DNA of 64,000 bases from contig NZ_JBALOV010000035.1 of NCBI RefSeq assembly GCF_036965045.1, positions 124,001 to 188,000 on the forward strand, written 5' to 3'. Below are positions 24,732 to 33,146 of the stretch, piece after piece; position 1 is the first letter of the stretch, and each line of letters begins with the position of its first letter. Origin of the DNA: Ferdinandcohnia sp036965045. Lineage in GTDB: Bacteria > Bacillota > Bacilli > Bacillales > Bacillaceae_L. The translations under genes were made by a program, and so were the position numbers. The notes below the pieces were generated by a model, which was not told the origin of the DNA, searched no databases, and saw only the letters and a list, made by a program, of their open reading frames with translations.

Positions 24732-25640
24732 ATGGACAATATTGTTAAGGAACTTCAAGAGGCAAACGTTGGCAAGGTTTTAGTGAATGAGCCTTTATCG
24801 AAGCATACAACAATTAAAATTGGTGGTCCGGCTGATCTATTCATCGAACCTAATAATATTAAATCATTAAAAAAGACGCTGGAGATAATTAAAAAGAACG
24901 GCATTAAATGGCGAGCAATTGGAAGAGGGTCAAATCTCCTCGTATCAGATAAAGGGATTGAAGGAGCGGTCATAAAGCTAGGAAATGGCCTTAATCATAT
25001 GGAACTAGATGGTACCACACTTACTGTTGGTGCTGGTTTTTCTATCGTAAGTCTGGCTGTTCAAATTGCCAGAAAAGGTTTATCTGGACTTGAATTTTCA
25101 AGTGGAATTCCTGGTTCCATCGGTGGAGCTGTTTATATGAATGCAGGGGCGCATGGGTCTGATATATCAAAAGTTTTAACAAAAGCTCATATATTATTTG
25201 ACGATGGTAGCTTTGAATGGCTATCAAATGAGGAAATGGAGTATTCCTACCGCACCTCTATTCTCCAAAAAAAGCGACCTGGTATTGTAGTGGAAGCAAT
25301 CTTTCAATTAAATGAAGGAGATAAAGCAGATATTTCGGCGATTATGAAGAAAAACAAAGAGTACCGAAGAGATACCCAACCATGGGACCTTCCATGTGCC
25401 GGAAGCATCTTCCGTAATCCACTTCCAAATTATGCGGGACAATTAGTGGAAAAATCAGGCTTAAAAGGATATTCCATTGGCGGAGCCAAAATATCGGAAA
25501 TGCACGGGAATTTTATTGTAAATGCCGGAAATGCAAAAGCTCAGGATGTTCTTGATCTAATTGAATTTGTAAAAGAAAAAATTTATACGTTACATGGTGT
25601 GCGAATGGAAACGGAAGTTGAAATAATTGGTCGAATGTAG
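24732..25640 (+). CDS. murB: UDP-N-acetylenolpyruvoylglucosamine reductase MurB
   Basis: 302-residue FAD-dependent reductase that makes UDP-MurNAc. FAD-binding segments are HTTIKIGGPADLF (~25-37), IGRGSNLLVSDKGI (~64-77) and SGIPGSIGGAVYMNAGAHG (~120-138). The GSIFRNP region, with the proton-donor serine, is present near residue 224. It is the type II (short) form. Start 24732 (MDNIVKELQ) is preceded by AAAGGAGG; an ATG seven codons earlier lies before that binding site. Confidence 0.95.
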   Translation: MDNIVKELQEANVGKVLVNEPLSKHTTIKIGGPADLFIEPNNIKSLKKTLEIIKKNGIKWRAIGRGSNLLVSDKGIEGAVIKLGNGLNHMELDGTTLTVGAGFSIVSLAVQIARKGLSGLEFSSGIPGSIGGAVYMNAGAHGSDISKVLTKAHILFDDGSFEWLSNEEMEYSYRTSILQKKRPGIVVEAIFQLNEGDKADISAIMKKNKEYRRDTQPWDLPCAGSIFRNPLPNYAGQLVEKSGLKGYSIGGAKISEMHGNFIVNAGNAKAQDVLDLIEFVKEKIYTLHGVRMETEVEIIGRM

Positions 25641-25671
25641 ACAGTTTCTACACCCATTTCTTAGGAAAATA

Positions 25672-25680
25672 TGATATAAT
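25672..25680 (+). promoter_or_regulatory. Extended -10 promoter before divIB
   Basis: TGATATAAT is a perfect extended -10 (TGn-TATAAT). No -35 is evident at 16-18 bases. It is followed 32 bases on by a large palindrome, and then the divIB start at 25840. Confidence 0.5.
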
Positions 25681-25712
25681 ACAATAACATGTATGTGTTA
25701 CTGTAACCATTA

Positions 25713-25742
25713 AATAAACGGCATGTATACATGCCGTTTATT
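25713..25742. terminator. 30-base perfect palindrome, probable terminator
   Basis: A perfect palindrome of 30 bases with central GTATAC, followed by CTTTCGTTT. It can end transcripts coming from murB, but it also lies downstream of the extended -10 at 25672-25680, so it may act on transcripts of divIB-ftsZ as an attenuator. Confidence 0.65.
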
Positions 25743-25839
25743 CTTTCGTTTCCAAGCATTTTACGACTAGGATGAATCTCAATGAAGAACATACATAATT
25801 TTCTAATTCTAGGGCTTACCTAGAGCGGGGTGAATATAT

Positions 25840-26643
25840 TTGGCAAAGCAAAAGGTTGTTACCATAGAAGACCGAATTCCAAAGCTTAAGCAGCGGAGAA
25901 AACAAAAGGCTAATCGAAGGCTGATTATGTATATCACGTTTTTCTTCTTTTTGCTTTCCGGAATTCTTTATTTCCAATCTCCTTTAAGTAAAATCGGCGA
26001 AATCACCATTACTGGCAACCAAAATATATCATCTGATCAAATCAAAAGCTTAAGTAAATTAGAAGTTGGGACAAGCTTTTGGAAGGTCGATAAGGATATC
26101 GTTATCCAAAATATTAAAAAACACCCTGAAATAAAAGAAGTCAAGATTGAAAAAAGACTTCCAAATCATATATTGCTAAATGTTAGTGAATTGAAAAGGG
26201 TAGGCTATATTAGTGGTTCTAATACGTTTTATCCAATCCTTGAAAATGGGGAAATTATTGAAAAACCGGAGGAGTTTGGTTCAAAGGCAATACCAGTTGA
26301 TGCACCCATCTTAGTTGACTGGGAAGATAGAGCCTTAACACTCCTTGCAAAAGAACTTAAAAAAGTGCAACCGTCCATTTCGAAGCTTATTTCTGAAATA
26401 CATCATACCCCGACAGAGTATGATCCACTTCAGATGACAATGTATATGATTGACGGATATGAGGTAAAAGCTACTGTAAGAAACTTTGCGAATAATATAT
26501 CGGCTTATCCAACGATTATAAGTGAATTGGATCCGTCTCTAAAAGGATATATTGAACTAGACGTTGTACCTACATTTATTCCATATGAATATAAGGACAC
26601 CAGTGAAGAAGAGGAGATGGTAACAGATGAAGGTGAAGGGTAA
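25840..26643 (+). CDS. divIB: Cell division protein DivIB (FtsQ family)
   Basis: 267 residues: basic cytoplasmic tail with RIPKLKQRRKQKANRR (about 12-27), one membrane helix (about 28-46), a POTRA domain (about 49-120, opening IGEITITGNQNISSDQIKSL) and a beta domain, then an acidic tail. DivIB forms a complex with FtsL and DivIC at the septum. The TTG at 25840 is the start, with GCGGGGTG upstream. Its 3' end overlaps ylxW by 17 bases. Confidence 0.94.
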   Translation: MAKQKVVTIEDRIPKLKQRRKQKANRRLIMYITFFFFLLSGILYFQSPLSKIGEITITGNQNISSDQIKSLSKLEVGTSFWKVDKDIVIQNIKKHPEIKEVKIEKRLPNHILLNVSELKRVGYISGSNTFYPILENGEIIEKPEEFGSKAIPVDAPILVDWEDRALTLLAKELKKVQPSISKLISEIHHTPTEYDPLQMTMYMIDGYEVKATVRNFANNISAYPTIISELDPSLKGYIELDVVPTFIPYEYKDTSEEEEMVTDEGEG

Positions 26644-27331
26644 GCATGTCATTCTCTCATTTGTTTGCTTAGTCCTAGGGTTTATGATTTCATTCTCGTA
26701 CCAGTTTACAAAGGAACAGTTGGAATCGAACCAAGTAACTGAAGAACAATGGAATGAAGAAGCTAAAATTCGAACTGAATTAAATGAACAAAACGAAAAA
26801 AATAATGAACTTCAATTAAAGCTTATTGAAAAACAAAATCAAATTCAAGCAATTGAAGAAGAACTTGCAAAAGAAGAACAGGAACAAATTTATTTCAATC
26901 TTGTTGAGGAAGTAGAAAAGTACCGTATGGTTGTTGGTGAGATTGGGGTAAAAGGTCCGGGAGTGGTCGTTACACTAGAAGATTCCTCTTATGTACCATC
27001 GGGGCAGGATGTAAATAACTATTTGGTACATGAAAGTCATTTATTCAAGGTCATCAATGAACTTTATGTATCTGGTGCCCAAGCTGTTGCTGTGAACGGT
27101 AAGAGACTTAGTCATGATTCCTATATTTACTGTAATGGACCAGTTGTTGTTGTAGATGGTAACCCTTATCCTGCACCATTTGTGATATCAGCAATCGGTG
27201 ATCCAGAAGTCCTCGTACCTGCCTTAAATATGAATGGAGGAATCACTGACCAATTGATTCAGGATAATATTGTAGTGAAAATTGAGAACAAACAAATTCA
27301 GATGGATCCCTTAATTAATACGAAAAAATAA
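26627..27331 (+). CDS. ylxW: YlxW, DUF881 membrane-anchored protein
   Basis: 234 residues of the DUF881 family: short N-terminal membrane helix (about 6-24), a coiled coil (about 30-85, rich in E, Q, K and N) and the DUF881 domain (about 95-225) with GVVVTLEDSS and AVAVNGKRLS. DUF881 proteins occur in dcw clusters of Gram-positive bacteria; their function is unknown. The start overlaps the end of divIB, with GAGGAG upstream, so the two are translationally coupled. A second DUF881 gene follows. Confidence 0.9.
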   Translation: MKVKGKHVILSFVCLVLGFMISFSYQFTKEQLESNQVTEEQWNEEAKIRTELNEQNEKNNELQLKLIEKQNQIQAIEEELAKEEQEQIYFNLVEEVEKYRMVVGEIGVKGPGVVVTLEDSSYVPSGQDVNNYLVHESHLFKVINELYVSGAQAVAVNGKRLSHDSYIYCNGPVVVVDGNPYPAPFVISAIGDPEVLVPALNMNGGITDQLIQDNIVVKIENKQIQMDPLINTKK

Positions 27332-27373
27332 GCCGGGTAATGTTTTCACAATAATGAAGGTGAGGTGGTTTTA

Positions 27374-28084
27374 TTGGACAAAAAAACAGGGATTAGCTTC
27401 ACGGTCATTACGTGTATAATTGGGTTTATGGTTGCTGTCCAATTTCAAACCATTAAAGAACCTGAAGTACGTGACACCCGTGATTTATGGGAATTACGCG
27501 AGGATTTAAAGCAATCCCAAGAGCTATATACGGAGCTTTTAACAAAAATTTATACATATGAAGCAAAGCTAGAACAATACGAAAGTCAGCGTGACGATAG
27601 CAAAATCCTTATTCTTAAGGATACCCTTGATGAATTAAAGAAAGAAGCTGGGCTTACCGAAGTCTCTGGTCCTGGAATCACGATTACAGTTGAGCAATCG
27701 TTCAATGAAGCCGGTAAACAAGCAACGACCATTACGCCTAGTTTGTTGAGATGGTTAGTAAATGAATTAAATTCCTATCAAGCAAAGGCGATTTCAATTG
27801 ATGGCCATCGCGTTATTACAACTACGGTCATTCGGGAAATTCAAGGTAGACCGAAAATTGATTCATATTCGATCAGTCCATTACCTATTGAAATAAAAGT
27901 CATTGCTGATGATGCTGAACGACTCTACAACAAGCTAAAGGCATCGGAAGCAGAGCGACAGTTTTTTATTGATAATTTACGATTGAAGATTTCGAAACCA
28001 AGTAAAGTCGTTACGATACCTGCGTATGATGACCCAATTAGGCTTACGGAAATGCAACCTAATATGGAACCAGACAAAAAGTGA
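27374..28084 (+). CDS. ylxX: YlxX, second DUF881 protein
   Basis: 236 residues with the same plan as its upstream neighbour: N-terminal membrane helix (about 7-22), coiled coil (about 35-85), then DUF881 (about 90-220) with GPGITITVEQS and AKAISIDGHRVITTT. The TTG at 27374 is chosen because GAGGTGG sits 5 bases before it; a GTG at 27365 is a weaker choice. The C-terminus is extended, with VVTIPAYDDPIRL. Function unknown. The pair ylxW-ylxX probably arose by duplication. Confidence 0.85.
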   Translation: MDKKTGISFTVITCIIGFMVAVQFQTIKEPEVRDTRDLWELREDLKQSQELYTELLTKIYTYEAKLEQYESQRDDSKILILKDTLDELKKEAGLTEVSGPGITITVEQSFNEAGKQATTITPSLLRWLVNELNSYQAKAISIDGHRVITTTVIREIQGRPKIDSYSISPLPIEIKVIADDAERLYNKLKASEAERQFFIDNLRLKISKPSKVVTIPAYDDPIRLTEMQPNMEPDKK

Positions 28085-28102
28085 TAAAGGTGGAACATAG
28101 TC

Positions 28103-28465
28103 ATGTGGCTCCCAATTTTTGGTCTAATAATCGGAATCATCCTCGGACTGTTATCGGAATTTAAAATTCCGGCAGAGTATTCAAATTATTTATCAATTGC
28201 GGTTTTAGCAGCACTTGATACATTATTCGGTGGTATTCGTGCCCACCTACAAAATATTTATGATCAGTCCGTCTTTGTTTCTGGTTTCTTTTTTAATATT
28301 TTATTAGCAGCAAGTTTATCTTTTCTAGGTGTACATCTTGGTGTAGACTTGTACTTGGTAGCCGTTTTTGCATTTGGAGTGAGGCTTTTCCAAAATATAG
28401 CGGTTATCAGAAGAATAATTTTATCCAAATGGAGCCTTTCTCGTGATAAAATAGAAAAAAATTGA
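28103..28465 (+). CDS. sbp: Small basic protein Sbp (DUF1290)
   Basis: 120-residue DUF1290 membrane protein with three or four helices (about 2-18, 27-45, 58-78, 80-100) and a basic C-terminus. The family signature AALDTLFGGIRAHLQNIYD is present. It lies just before ftsA as in B. subtilis. Function unknown. AAAGGTGG precedes the ATG. Confidence 0.92.
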   Translation: MWLPIFGLIIGIILGLLSEFKIPAEYSNYLSIAVLAALDTLFGGIRAHLQNIYDQSVFVSGFFFNILLAASLSFLGVHLGVDLYLVAVFAFGVRLFQNIAVIRRIILSKWSLSRDKIEKN

Positions 28466-28502
28466 TTTTTAATAAAGGGAAATCCCCTATGGTTGTTGAA
28501 TA

Positions 28503-28532
28503 TTTTTCATATGTGAAAATTTATATGAAAAA
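28503..28532. repeat. Inverted repeat upstream of ftsA
   Basis: TTTTTCATAT (28503-28512) and ATATGAAAAA (28523-28532) form a perfect 10-bp inverted repeat with a 10-base spacer, 60-90 bases before ftsA. There is no T-run after it, so it is more like a protein-binding site than a terminator. Its role is not known. Confidence 0.45.
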
Positions 28533-28591
28533 TAAATGCTGTTATTCGATATGATAGTTAAATGTGTTACGTAAAAAGGAGGTGCCACAGA

Positions 28592-29884
28592 ATGAACAGC
28601 AATGAAATATGTGTTAGTCTTGACATCGGTACATCCAGTGTTAAGGTTATTATCGGTGAAATGGTTGATGATTCTCTTAACATAATTGGTGTGGGTAATG
28701 TTAAATCAGATGGTTTGAAAAAAGGTTCAATTGTGGACATAGATGAAACCGTTCATTCAATTAAAAAGGCAGTTGAGCAAGCAGAAAGAATGGTAGGCAT
28801 TTCTATTAATCAAGTAGTTGTGTCTGTTCCAGCTATAAATGTACAGTTACAGGATGCCCACGGAGTTGTGGCAGTTTCTACAGAGTCTCGTCAAAATCGT
28901 GAAATAAGCAATGAAGATGTCCTGCGTGTAATTGATGCCGCACAATTCATTTCTCTACCACCAGAAAGAGAAATTATCGATATGATTCCAAACCAGTTTA
29001 TTGTGGATGGATATGATGAAATTAGTGATCCACGTGGTATGTTGGGTGTTCGACTTGAAGTGGAGGGTACGATCATTACAACTTCACGTACAATCTTACA
29101 TAATCTGCTTCGATGTGTTGAAAAAGCAGGCCTTGATATCACGGCAATTTCTTTACAGCCTCTCGCATCTGGTTCAATCTCACTATCGGATGATGAGAAA
29201 AACCTGGGAGTAGCTCTCGTTGATATTGGTGGAGGTTCTACTACAATTGCACTTTTCGACAATGGTTATTTGAAAGCAACAAGTGTTTTACCTGTTGGTG
29301 GTGACCATATTACAAAGGATTTAGCAATTGGGTTGCGAACATCTACTGAAGATGCAGAGAAAATTAAGATTAAACATGGACATGCCTTCTACGATGATGC
29401 TTCTGAGGAAGAAGTATTTAACGTTCCAATAATCGGCAGTGATCAACAAGAACAATTTTCCCAATTAGACATTTCTGAAATCATCGAAGCAAGACTAGAA
29501 GAAATTTTACAATTAGTTCAAAAAGAAATTAAAAAAATGGGTGTAGGAGATCTTCCTGGTGGCTTTGTACTTACAGGTGGGGTTGTTAATATGCCTGGAG
29601 TTTTAGAGCTATCTCAACTTGTATTTCGAAGTAATGTTCGAATTGCAAAGCCTGACTATATTGGTGTTCGAGAACCTCAATATGCCACAGGTGTAGGTTT
29701 ATTGCAATTTGCTTATGAACAAGCAAGAGTTCAAGGAAGAAAAATTAGCACGACCGTCCAGGTGGAAAGTTCTGAAAAAAGACCAACTAGACAGCCTCAA
29801 GCGAAAAGTCACCCTAAAAACTCAAAAGAAGAACAAAATATTGGGAAAAAGGTTAAGAGGTTTTTCGGTCTCTTCTTTGAATAA
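28592..29884 (+). CDS. ftsA: Cell division protein FtsA
   Basis: 430-residue actin-like protein that tethers FtsZ to the membrane. The nucleotide-binding motifs are SLDIGTSSVKVIIGE (about 8-22), ALVDIGGGSTTIALF (about 207-221) and FVLTGGVVNMPGV (about 325-337). The C-terminal amphipathic helix IGKKVKRFFGLFFE is the membrane-targeting sequence. Start 28592 (MNSNEICVSLDIG) follows AAAGGAGGTG. ftsZ follows at 46 bases and the two are surely cotranscribed. Confidence 0.97.
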   Translation: MNSNEICVSLDIGTSSVKVIIGEMVDDSLNIIGVGNVKSDGLKKGSIVDIDETVHSIKKAVEQAERMVGISINQVVVSVPAINVQLQDAHGVVAVSTESRQNREISNEDVLRVIDAAQFISLPPEREIIDMIPNQFIVDGYDEISDPRGMLGVRLEVEGTIITTSRTILHNLLRCVEKAGLDITAISLQPLASGSISLSDDEKNLGVALVDIGGGSTTIALFDNGYLKATSVLPVGGDHITKDLAIGLRTSTEDAEKIKIKHGHAFYDDASEEEVFNVPIIGSDQQEQFSQLDISEIIEARLEEILQLVQKEIKKMGVGDLPGGFVLTGGVVNMPGVLELSQLVFRSNVRIAKPDYIGVREPQYATGVGLLQFAYEQARVQGRKISTTVQVESSEKRPTRQPQAKSHPKNSKEEQNIGKKVKRFFGLFFE

Positions 29885-29930
29885 TAAAGTTTACAAGAGA
29901 AGTATATTTGCAAATTAGGAGGATCTTATA

Positions 29931-31082
29931 ATGTTAGAGTTTGATACAAATGTTGATCAATTAGCTACTATAAAGGTAATAGGTGTAGGTGGCGGTGGAA
30001 ATAACGCGGTAAACCGAATGATTGAACACGGTGTTCAAGGTGTTGAGTTTATCGCAGTTAATACTGATGCTCAAGCTTTAAATCTTTCAAAAGCAGAAGT
30101 GAAAATGCAAATTGGTGGAAAATTAACCCGTGGTTTAGGTGCTGGTGCTAACCCAGAAGTAGGTAAAAAAGCTGCAGAAGAAAGCAGAGAACAAATTGAA
30201 GAAGCTCTTAAAGGAGCAGATATGGTATTCGTAACTGCTGGTATGGGTGGCGGAACAGGTACAGGTGCTGCCCCTGTAATTGCACAAATTTCAAAGGATT
30301 TGGGTGCATTAACAGTAGGTGTAGTAACGAGACCATTCACATTCGAAGGTAGAAAGCGTCAAACACAAGCTGCTGGTGGTATTTCTGCAATGAAAGAATC
30401 AGTAGACACATTAATTGTTATTCCTAATGATCGTTTGCTTGAAATTGTCGACAAAAACACACCTATGCTTGAAGCGTTCCGTGAGGCTGACAATGTATTA
30501 CGTCAAGGTGTACAAGGTATCTCTGACTTAATCGCTGTTCCTGGATTAATCAACCTTGACTTTGCTGACGTAAAAACAATTATGTCTAATAAAGGTTCTG
30601 CCCTTATGGGTATCGGTGTTGCAACTGGTGAAAATCGTGCTGCAGAAGCGGCTAAAAAGGCAATTTCAAGTCCATTGCTTGAAACATCAATTGATGGTGC
30701 ACAAGGTGTCTTGATGAACATCACCGGTGGAACAAACCTAAGTCTTTATGAAGTTCAAGAAGCTGCTGATATTGTTGCATCAGCATCAGACCAAGAAGTT
30801 AACATGATTTTTGGATCTGTTATCAATGAAAACTTAAAAGAAGAAATAGTTGTTACAGTCATTGCTACAGGTTTTCAAGAGACAGTGATAGACCCAGTAG
30901 CTCGTCCATCACGTCCTTCATTTGCCGCTAAACCACAGTCCCAACCACAGGTACAGGTTACACAAAGAAGAGAAGTGAAGCGTGAAGAGCCTGTACATGA
31001 AGTAAATACACGTGGTGCCGCTCATGTTGAAGATGAAATCGATGTACCAACATTCTTACGTAACCGTAAAAGAAGAGGGTAA
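29931..31082 (+). CDS. ftsZ: Cell division GTPase FtsZ
   Basis: 383-residue tubulin-like GTPase that forms the Z ring. The GTP-binding signature GGGTGTGAAP lies near residue 104, with GVGGGGNNAVNRM at about 20-32. The T7 loop contains LINLDFADVKTIM (about 204-216). A variable linker (about 317-365) is followed by the conserved C-terminal peptide DEIDVPTFLRNRKRRG, which binds FtsA and SepF. TAGGAGGATC precedes the ATG. Codon use looks that of a highly expressed gene. Confidence 0.98.
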   Translation: MLEFDTNVDQLATIKVIGVGGGGNNAVNRMIEHGVQGVEFIAVNTDAQALNLSKAEVKMQIGGKLTRGLGAGANPEVGKKAAEESREQIEEALKGADMVFVTAGMGGGTGTGAAPVIAQISKDLGALTVGVVTRPFTFEGRKRQTQAAGGISAMKESVDTLIVIPNDRLLEIVDKNTPMLEAFREADNVLRQGVQGISDLIAVPGLINLDFADVKTIMSNKGSALMGIGVATGENRAAEAAKKAISSPLLETSIDGAQGVLMNITGGTNLSLYEVQEAADIVASASDQEVNMIFGSVINENLKEEIVVTVIATGFQETVIDPVARPSRPSFAAKPQSQPQVQVTQRREVKREEPVHEVNTRGAAHVEDEIDVPTFLRNRKRRG

Positions 31083-31084
31083 AA

Positions 31085-31113
31085 AGAAAAGCGTAAGGCG
31101 CTTGGAGCTAGAC
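31085..31113 (-). repeat. Minimal family A repeat remnant
   Basis: On the minus strand this reads GTCTAGCTCCAAGCGCCTTA then CGCTTTTCT. These are the two ends of the family A repeat seen at 22111-22293 and 45964-46084, joined without the middle part. It sits between the ftsZ stop and its terminator. Confidence 0.55.
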
Positions 31114-31132
31114 CTAAAAAACTCTTTCAATT

Positions 31133-31178
31133 AAAAAAAAGACATTTGACAAAGTATTGTCGAATGTCTTTTTTTTTG
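31133..31178. terminator. Terminator after ftsZ
   Basis: A 12-bp stem (31141-31152 with 31157-31168, one G-T pair), 4-base loop, preceded by eight A and followed by a long T-run. The right arm contains TGTCGAA, a perfect Spo0A-box heptamer, which may be chance. Confidence 0.92.
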
Positions 31179-31274
31179 TTTTTCCCCCTATTTATTCCAT
31201 TCCTTCGTAATTCTTTGCAAATTGACAAAATAAGAACCAATCTCCCAAAATTTCTCTTTTATTATCGGCATGAA

Positions 31275-31308
31275 GTGACAGACTTCCATATAAGATGTAC
31301 TATATACT
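31275..31308 (+). promoter_or_regulatory. spoIIG-type promoter (sigma-A, 22-base spacer, Spo0A-activated)
   Basis: GTGACA (31275-31280) and TATACT (31303-31308) are separated by 22 bases. The B. subtilis spoIIG promoter has this same abnormal 22-base spacing and is used by sigma-A only when Spo0A-P is bound upstream. The segment GACAGACTTCC resembles the B. subtilis sequence as I recall it. Upstream, ATTGACAAAATAAG (31221-31234) resembles the B. subtilis Spo0A-box region but departs from the TTCGACA heptamer at two positions. Spo0A control is inferred from this. Confidence 0.7.
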
Positions 31309-31382
31309 ATTTTTTAAGCCAACTAGTTTACGTTAGTTGCGTTTAAAAAAGAGTTGTGACTACCGGTGAAAGGAGAAATAGA

Positions 31383-32309
31383 TTGTCCATTTATTTAGAT
31401 GTAATCTGGTTGTTAAACTTTTTCTTTGACGCCTTATTATTACTTTTAACTGCAATCATTCTAAAGCGTAAAATTGTTAAATGGCGAATCTTAGTCGGTG
31501 CATTTATTGGATCCTTGGTAGTCCTGATTGTTGTTTCTCCTTTTTCGGCATTTGGGTCACATCCTCTTACAAAACTATTCTTTTCAATCATAATTGTAGG
31601 AGTTGCCTTTGGCTATAAACGATTTAGGTATTTTATCCAGGGGCTATTAACCTTTTATTTTGCTACTTTCATGATTGGGGGTGGAATGATAGGGGTTCAT
31701 TATTTCTTAGCATTTGATGTTCAAGTTTTTGATGGAACCATCCTTACACAATCTACTGGATTTGGAAATCCAGTTAGTTGGGGATTTGTAATAATCGGTT
31801 TTCCTCTCTTATGGTATTTTTCTAAAAATAGAATAGCGGACATTGAAACAAAACAAGTATTTTATGATCAGATTGTTGACGTGAGGCTAGAAATAGATGA
31901 TATTACGCTAAATTTAAAAGGTTTAGTTGACAGCGGAAATCAATTATTCGATCCCATTACAAAAAGCCCGGTTATGATTTTAGATACAACGAAATATGTA
32001 GAATTATTTCCTAAAACCTTAATCGAACAATCCCGAAATATCGAGTTATTAACGAATGAAACGTCAACTAAATCTCATAAATGGGAAAGTCGTGTAAGAC
32101 TTATTCCATATCGGGGGGTTGGACAGGAGCATCAGTTTCTACTCGCAATTAAGCCCGACCAAATTACAATCTACCAAGGAAATGAAGAAAATATCGTAAA
32201 AAAAGGTCTTGTTGCACTCAACCATACAACATTGTCTACAGATGGAGAATATGATTGCATCGTCCATCCGAAAATGCTCATTTCGTCCTCCATTAAGTCA
32301 GCTTCTTAA
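31383..32309 (+). CDS. spoIIGA: Sporulation sigma-E processing peptidase SpoIIGA
   Basis: 308-residue membrane aspartic protease that cuts pro-sigma-E in the mother cell after a signal from SpoIIR. The N-terminal half has five membrane helices (about residues 1-140). The C-terminal cytoplasmic half has the protease motif LKGLVDSGNQLFDP, with catalytic Asp183, the same number as in B. subtilis. The TTG at 31383 (MSIYLDVIWLLNF) follows AAAGGAG; the in-frame upstream codon at 31356 has no good binding site. sigE follows 75 bases later. Confidence 0.95.
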   Translation: MSIYLDVIWLLNFFFDALLLLLTAIILKRKIVKWRILVGAFIGSLVVLIVVSPFSAFGSHPLTKLFFSIIIVGVAFGYKRFRYFIQGLLTFYFATFMIGGGMIGVHYFLAFDVQVFDGTILTQSTGFGNPVSWGFVIIGFPLLWYFSKNRIADIETKQVFYDQIVDVRLEIDDITLNLKGLVDSGNQLFDPITKSPVMILDTTKYVELFPKTLIEQSRNIELLTNETSTKSHKWESRVRLIPYRGVGQEHQFLLAIKPDQITIYQGNEENIVKKGLVALNHTTLSTDGEYDCIVHPKMLISSSIKSAS

Positions 32310-32384
32310 TGGGGCAATCGAACGATTATATACCTATAAATATCATACTCACGCTTTTTACAAAATAGAAGGGAGAACTTACTT

Positions 32385-33104
32385 GTGGCTAAATTAAAAT
32401 TAAAACTTACATATTGGTGGTATAAGCTTTTAATAAAATTAGGTTTAAAGACGGATGAGATTTATTATATTGGTGGAAGTGAAGCATTACCCCCACCCTT
32501 ATCAAAGGATGAGGAAGAGGTCCTTTTAAACAAGCTTCCCAGCGGAGACAAAGCTGCGAGGTCTATCTTGATTGAACGTAATTTAAGACTTGTAGTATAT
32601 ATTGCACGAAAATTTGAAAACACAGGGATTAACATTGAGGATTTAATTAGTATTGGAACAATCGGATTAATTAAAGCAGTTAATACCTTTAATCCTGAAA
32701 AGAAAATTAAATTGGCAACATATGCATCAAGATGTATTGAAAATGAAATTTTAATGTATTTACGACGTAATAATAAAATTAGGTCTGAGGTGTCCTTTGA
32801 TGAACCGTTAAATATCGATTGGGATGGTAATGAATTATTATTATCTGATGTTTTGGGAACAGAAGAGGACATTATCACAAAAGATTTAGAAGCAAACGTT
32901 GACCGTAAATTACTAGTAAAAGCACTTCACCAGCTTAACGACCGTGAAAAACAAATTATGGAGCTTCGGTTTGGTTTAATTGGTGGAGAGGAAAAGACAC
33001 AAAAAGACGTTGCAGATATGCTTGGGATATCGCAGTCCTATATTTCAAGATTGGAAAAACGAATTATTAAACGACTTCGTAAAGAATTTAATAAAATGGT
33101 GTAA
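32385..33104 (+). CDS. sigE: RNA polymerase sporulation sigma factor sigma-E (pro-form)
   Basis: 239-residue sigma-70 family factor that runs early mother-cell gene expression. The first ~28 residues (LKLTYWWYKLLIKLGLKTDE) are the amphipathic pro-sequence that binds the membrane and is removed by SpoIIGA, cut near YYIGGSEALPPP. Region 2 is visible as LIERNLRLVVYIARKFENTG and IGLIKAVNTFNPEKKIKLATYASRCIENEILMYLR. Region 4 is LNDREKQIMELRFGL...SYISRLEKRIIKRLRKEF. The GTG at 32385 follows AAGGGAG. Same length as in B. subtilis. Confidence 0.97.
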   Translation: MAKLKLKLTYWWYKLLIKLGLKTDEIYYIGGSEALPPPLSKDEEEVLLNKLPSGDKAARSILIERNLRLVVYIARKFENTGINIEDLISIGTIGLIKAVNTFNPEKKIKLATYASRCIENEILMYLRRNNKIRSEVSFDEPLNIDWDGNELLLSDVLGTEEDIITKDLEANVDRKLLVKALHQLNDREKQIMELRFGLIGGEEKTQKDVADMLGISQSYISRLEKRIIKRLRKEFNKMV

Positions 33105-33146
33105 GAAAAAAATATTACGGTTGTGAATGATTGATTTCGTCGTTTT

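Noticed and set aside
31146..31346. 66-codon plus-strand open frame between ftsZ and spoIIGA
   Set aside because: It spans the ftsZ terminator and the spoIIG promoter, has no ribosome binding site and no recognisable features.
32465..32878. 137-codon minus-strand frame inside sigE
   Set aside because: Shadow of sigE; the plus-strand reading is unmistakable.
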